Positions 41,930-44,578 of a stretch of DNA of 44,578 nt are shown one piece after another. This DNA comes from Chloroflexota bacterium (GTDB taxonomy: Bacteria > Chloroflexota > Anaerolineae > J036 > Brachytrichaceae), in contig JAJYKL010000030.1 of NCBI GenBank assembly GCA_021788625.1, positions 1 to 44,578 on the forward strand, given 5' to 3'. The stretch's first letter is position 1, and every line of letters starts with the position of its first letter. The translations under genes were made by a program, and so were the position numbers. Below the pieces are notes generated by a model. The model had not been told where the DNA came from. It was given only the letters and a program-made list of their open reading frames with translations, and did not search any database.

Positions 41930-44317
41930 ATGGTCAACGATCCAACTATGCGCGGGCGCTTCGACGCCGTGCTCGCAACGGTGCTCCCCACCCCGCAGCC
42001 AGCCAAACTGGCGAACGCCTATATAGCCGGCCCGTTCGACAACGCCGACCTGGTCGGCCTGGAGCGTGCCTACCCACCGGAGCAGGCCGTGAACCTGCAC
42101 GTGAGCCTGCTGGGTAAGCACGGGCCTATATCCTGGCAGCGCGTGGAAGCATTCGACGGTAGTTCCTCAGAGGCCGTTCCGATCGAGCAGTGGGTCGGCA
42201 GTGAAAAGGAGATCACCGTATACCTTTACGCGGAACTGGATGAAAACGAACAGGTCCAGGCGCGCCTGACCGTTGATGGGTCGGGCACGGCGCGCGCCTG
42301 GGTGAACGGCGTGCTGGTGATCGCCCCCGCCATCCCGGATGGCGCGCGCGAGGTGGAGCACGTCGCATGGGTGAGCTTGCGGCCGGGTAAAAACACGCTG
42401 CTGGTGAAGATGTCTTACCTGGGCGGCCGGCATCACCTGGGCGCCGCCGTATACAGCTACGGCCCGTCTCAGAGTGCGCTGCAGGGCCTGCAGCGCTACA
42501 TGAGCGGTGCGCCGGAAGGTGGCTTGCGGCTGCTTGCTAAAATGCTGCTCGCCGAGGTCCACGCCGGCATGGGCGACGACGAGGACTGCCGTAAAGCCCT
42601 GGCCGCCGTCCGCTCGGACCTCTACGCCACCCGCTGGGACGTTGCGTGGGCCGACGCCGTAGAGCGTCAGTTCCGCGAGACAGGCGCCTTCGCGCCGTTC
42701 CACGACCCGGCTGTTGTCTACCAACCGGTTACGGAGAAGGCATATCCCGAATTCTGGCCGCAGTCATCGCGTCCGGCGGACGAGCTGCTGGTGCTGGACG
42801 TGAGCGAGTACTCACCCCAGCAGGAGTTCGCGCTGACGGTGCTGCAGGGGCTGGTGAACCGTAAGCAGCCGCGCCTCTACCTTTTGCACACGCGCTACGC
42901 CCGCCAGGACCGTGCCTGGCTGGACGAGCTGCACTTTGAGGGCCTGCGCTCGCGCCACACCTCGGCGCGCGAGGTGTGGCAGCTCTTCAAGCCCGAGCTG
43001 AGCGGGGCCGTGCTCTACGACGGCGGCATCATGGGCGAGATCGGCGCCTTCCACTCCGCACAGCTAAACCAGACCAACGTATTGATGATGATCGGAAGCC
43101 TGGAGAACGCCGTGCCGCTCACGCCGGAGATGAACGAGTCATTGGGCCTGCCCGTGGTGTTCGACGCACGCGGCAAGTGGACCGACCAATATGACATGAT
43201 GCGCTGGGCATACCTGGAGCTCTTCCCGCGCTGCAACCAGAAGATGCTCGCTACCAACTACCCCGGCATCTTCCTGATCACCGATTACCTGGTGGAGTTC
43301 AACGTCTTCACCTTCTGGTTCCCCGAGCGCCGCACCACGGCCGAGGACAACCTGTTGCGCGGCATCCTGGCCTCCACGCCCCCCAACAGCCCCATCCTGG
43401 GCTGGTGGTTCGACTGGATGCCCATGATCCAGGACCCCGAGCATCGCCACGCAGACGCGGTGATGGAAGGCCCCGGGCTGCTACTCGGCTCCTACTTCGG
43501 TAAGATCCTCACGCCCTCGCACGAGGCGACCAACCTGAGCGTCCACTCGGGAATGCCGGTGGGGCCTTGGAAGCACAAGGCTCCCAGCCGCCCCGCCTAT
43601 GACCCGTCCAAGGTCTACTACACCTTCATGATCTCCGACGGCGATAACCTGGGCGAGGCGCTGATGATGCGTACGCGCGACCTGCAGTGGGACAAGCTCG
43701 AGCGCGGCTCGTTCCCCATGGGGTGGTCGTTCGCGCCAGCCTCCTCGCACCTGGCGCCGCCTGTGTTGAACTACTACCTGCGTACCGCCGCCCCCAACGA
43801 CCTGTTGATGGGTGGCCTGGGCGTGGGCTATACCGAGCCCATGATCTACCTGCGCGCCTACCCCCAGCAACGCGAGGCGCTGTGGCACGACTACGCGCGC
43901 GCCACCGACCGCGCCATGAGCTGGATCGATACGACCTGCCTGTGGCTAATCGACGGGCGCCACGAGGAGGGCGACCGCTACGCTGCCGGATCCAGCGGGC
44001 AGTTGCGCGGCATCTTCATCGGTTACGGCGGCTCACCCGACATCGCCGAGGCGCGCGTGACCCACAACAACGTGGTGGCCTTCTACTCGGCCACCGGCTT
44101 CCACCAGCGCAAGACGAAGGAGGAACTGGTGCAGCAGATGGTGGACGACATCCACACGGCCACGCGTGGCAGGCCGGACTTCATCGAGGCCTGGGTGTTG
44201 AACTGGGGCCTTGAGATGCCGATGCTCCAGCAGGTGCAGGAGCACCTCGGGCCGGACTACGTCTGCGTCCGCCCCGACGTGCTGGTCGAACTGCGCCTCC
44301 AGGCGAATCAGAAGTAA
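41930..44317 (+). CDS. GxGYxYP-family protein, large, no signal peptide
   Basis: 795 aa. N-terminal beta-rich region (about 28-180, with RAWVNGVLV and LRPGKNTLLVKMSY typical of jelly-roll sugar-binding folds), a helical linker (185-250), then the GxGYxYP body: LTVLQGLVNRKQPRLYLL (302-319), YTFMISDGDN (564-573) and GVGYTEP (631-637), where the motif's second tyrosine is glutamate. No export signal, so it is probably cytoplasmic, unlike its homologue at 35554. AGGAGG lies about 10 bases before ATG 41930; the frame extends to 41807 but that part overlaps the divergent gene. Predicted glycoside-hydrolase-like; activity unknown. Confidence 0.8.
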   Translation: MVNDPTMRGRFDAVLATVLPTPQPAKLANAYIAGPFDNADLVGLERAYPPEQAVNLHVSLLGKHGPISWQRVEAFDGSSSEAVPIEQWVGSEKEITVYLYAELDENEQVQARLTVDGSGTARAWVNGVLVIAPAIPDGAREVEHVAWVSLRPGKNTLLVKMSYLGGRHHLGAAVYSYGPSQSALQGLQRYMSGAPEGGLRLLAKMLLAEVHAGMGDDEDCRKALAAVRSDLYATRWDVAWADAVERQFRETGAFAPFHDPAVVYQPVTEKAYPEFWPQSSRPADELLVLDVSEYSPQQEFALTVLQGLVNRKQPRLYLLHTRYARQDRAWLDELHFEGLRSRHTSAREVWQLFKPELSGAVLYDGGIMGEIGAFHSAQLNQTNVLMMIGSLENAVPLTPEMNESLGLPVVFDARGKWTDQYDMMRWAYLELFPRCNQKMLATNYPGIFLITDYLVEFNVFTFWFPERRTTAEDNLLRGILASTPPNSPILGWWFDWMPMIQDPEHRHADAVMEGPGLLLGSYFGKILTPSHEATNLSVHSGMPVGPWKHKAPSRPAYDPSKVYYTFMISDGDNLGEALMMRTRDLQWDKLERGSFPMGWSFAPASSHLAPPVLNYYLRTAAPNDLLMGGLGVGYTEPMIYLRAYPQQREALWHDYARATDRAMSWIDTTCLWLIDGRHEEGDRYAAGSSGQLRGIFIGYGGSPDIAEARVTHNNVVAFYSATGFHQRKTKEELVQQMVDDIHTATRGRPDFIEAWVLNWGLEMPMLQQVQEHLGPDYVCVRPDVLVELRLQANQK

Positions 44318-44441
44318 AACGTGAAGCGATAAACGCAAGAGGGCGAATCATGCGTAGCTAGTCATACGTCATTCGTCATTGGTTTTCTGGAGCTGCAGAG
44401 CTTCATGACGTTTGACGTTTGACATTTGTCCTTCGCCCTCT
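44318..44441. repeat. Inverted repeat enclosing short direct repeats
   Basis: AGAGGGCGAA (44338-44347) and TTCGCCCTCT (44432-44441) are exact inverted copies. Between them lie short repeated motifs (CGTCATTCGTCATT, GACGTTTGACGTTTGAC). No gene seen. It abuts the tandem array that follows. Confidence 0.75.
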
Positions 44442-44578
44442 CATGGTGAGCCTGTCGTCCTTCGACAAGCTCAGGATGATCATGGTGAGCCTGTCGTCCT
44501 TCGACAAGCTCAGGATGATCATGGTGAGCCTGTCATCCTTCGACAGGCTCAGGATGATCATGGTGAGCCTGTCGTCCT
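44442..44578. repeat. 39-bp tandem hairpin repeat, running off the window
   Basis: Units start at 44442, 44481, 44520 and 44559 (partial), an exact 39-base period. Each holds a hairpin GAGCYTGTC...GACARGCTC. In unit 3 both arms differ to keep pairing (GAGCCTGTC with GACAGGCTC), whereas units 1-2 have one mismatch. Same family as 27161-27272. The array continues past the window end. Confidence 0.95.

Noticed and set aside
44442-44578. CRISPR array
   Set aside because: The 39-base units are directly adjacent with no unique spacers, and no cas gene is present.

Overview
The window looks like a chromosomal stretch of a free-living bacterium, most plausibly a Chloroflexota (Anaerolineae-like) organism. 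This assignment rests on gene content and style (Kdp system, CdaA, Opp-type uptake of probable sugars, GxGYxYP proteins, dispersed palindromic repeats), not on a marker gene. Base composition is patchy: roughly 1-12,200, 38,540-40,540 and 41,930-44,320 are GC-rich, while the stretches between are closer to 50-57% GC in sampled lines.

Region 1 (1-8,086, minus strand) is a complete high-affinity potassium ATPase operon in the order [30-aa membrane peptide]-kdpF-kdpA-kdpB-kdpC-kdpD-kdpE; kdpE is cut by the window edge. Region 2 (8,461-16,197, plus strand, divergent from kdp) is the most striking part. A three-gene cassette is present twice in tandem, and each cassette is stitched together by 4-bp stop/start overlaps. 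It consists of (i) a UspA-like domain followed by two membrane helices, (ii) a ~400-aa soluble protein of unknown function, and (iii) a 617-aa APC-superfamily permease. The permease keeps, at the right spacing, the residues that bind K+ in Bacillus KimA, but it lacks KimA's C-terminal Usp-like domain. I read this as a split KimA-type potassium importer whose regulatory domain is a separate anchored subunit, plus a new partner protein. The two copies differ strongly in GC content.

Region 3 (16,246-19,780, minus strand) holds argF, the diadenylate cyclase cdaA, a DUF4037 protein and an HD-domain hydrolase, the last three tightly coupled. c-di-AMP is the known negative regulator of KimA and KdpD in Firmicutes. 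Its synthase therefore lies within 2 kb of two KimA-like cassettes and 10 kb of kdp, so the first 19 kb may be a potassium/c-di-AMP homeostasis neighbourhood.

Region 4 (19,842-27,878, plus strand) has a membrane protein with a degenerate alkaline-phosphatase-like domain, a membrane-anchored methyltransferase, a URO-D family protein, an orphan FtsX-type permease and a thioredoxin-like protein.

Region 5 (28,228-44,317) is a probable glycan or oligosaccharide utilisation locus. It has a five-gene Opp/Dpp-type ABC importer, three Gfo/Idh/MocA proteins (one resembling GH109), two GxGYxYP-family putative glycosidases (one an exported lipoprotein, one apparently cytoplasmic), an SDR, and a lower-GC pair in which DUF1254 and DUF1214 are separate genes.

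Several palindromic repeat families are scattered between genes (6,023-6,055; 27,161-27,272; 30,224-30,253; 34,371-34,417; 38,259-38,292; 44,442-44,578). I found no tRNA, rRNA, CRISPR array, transposase or phage gene.
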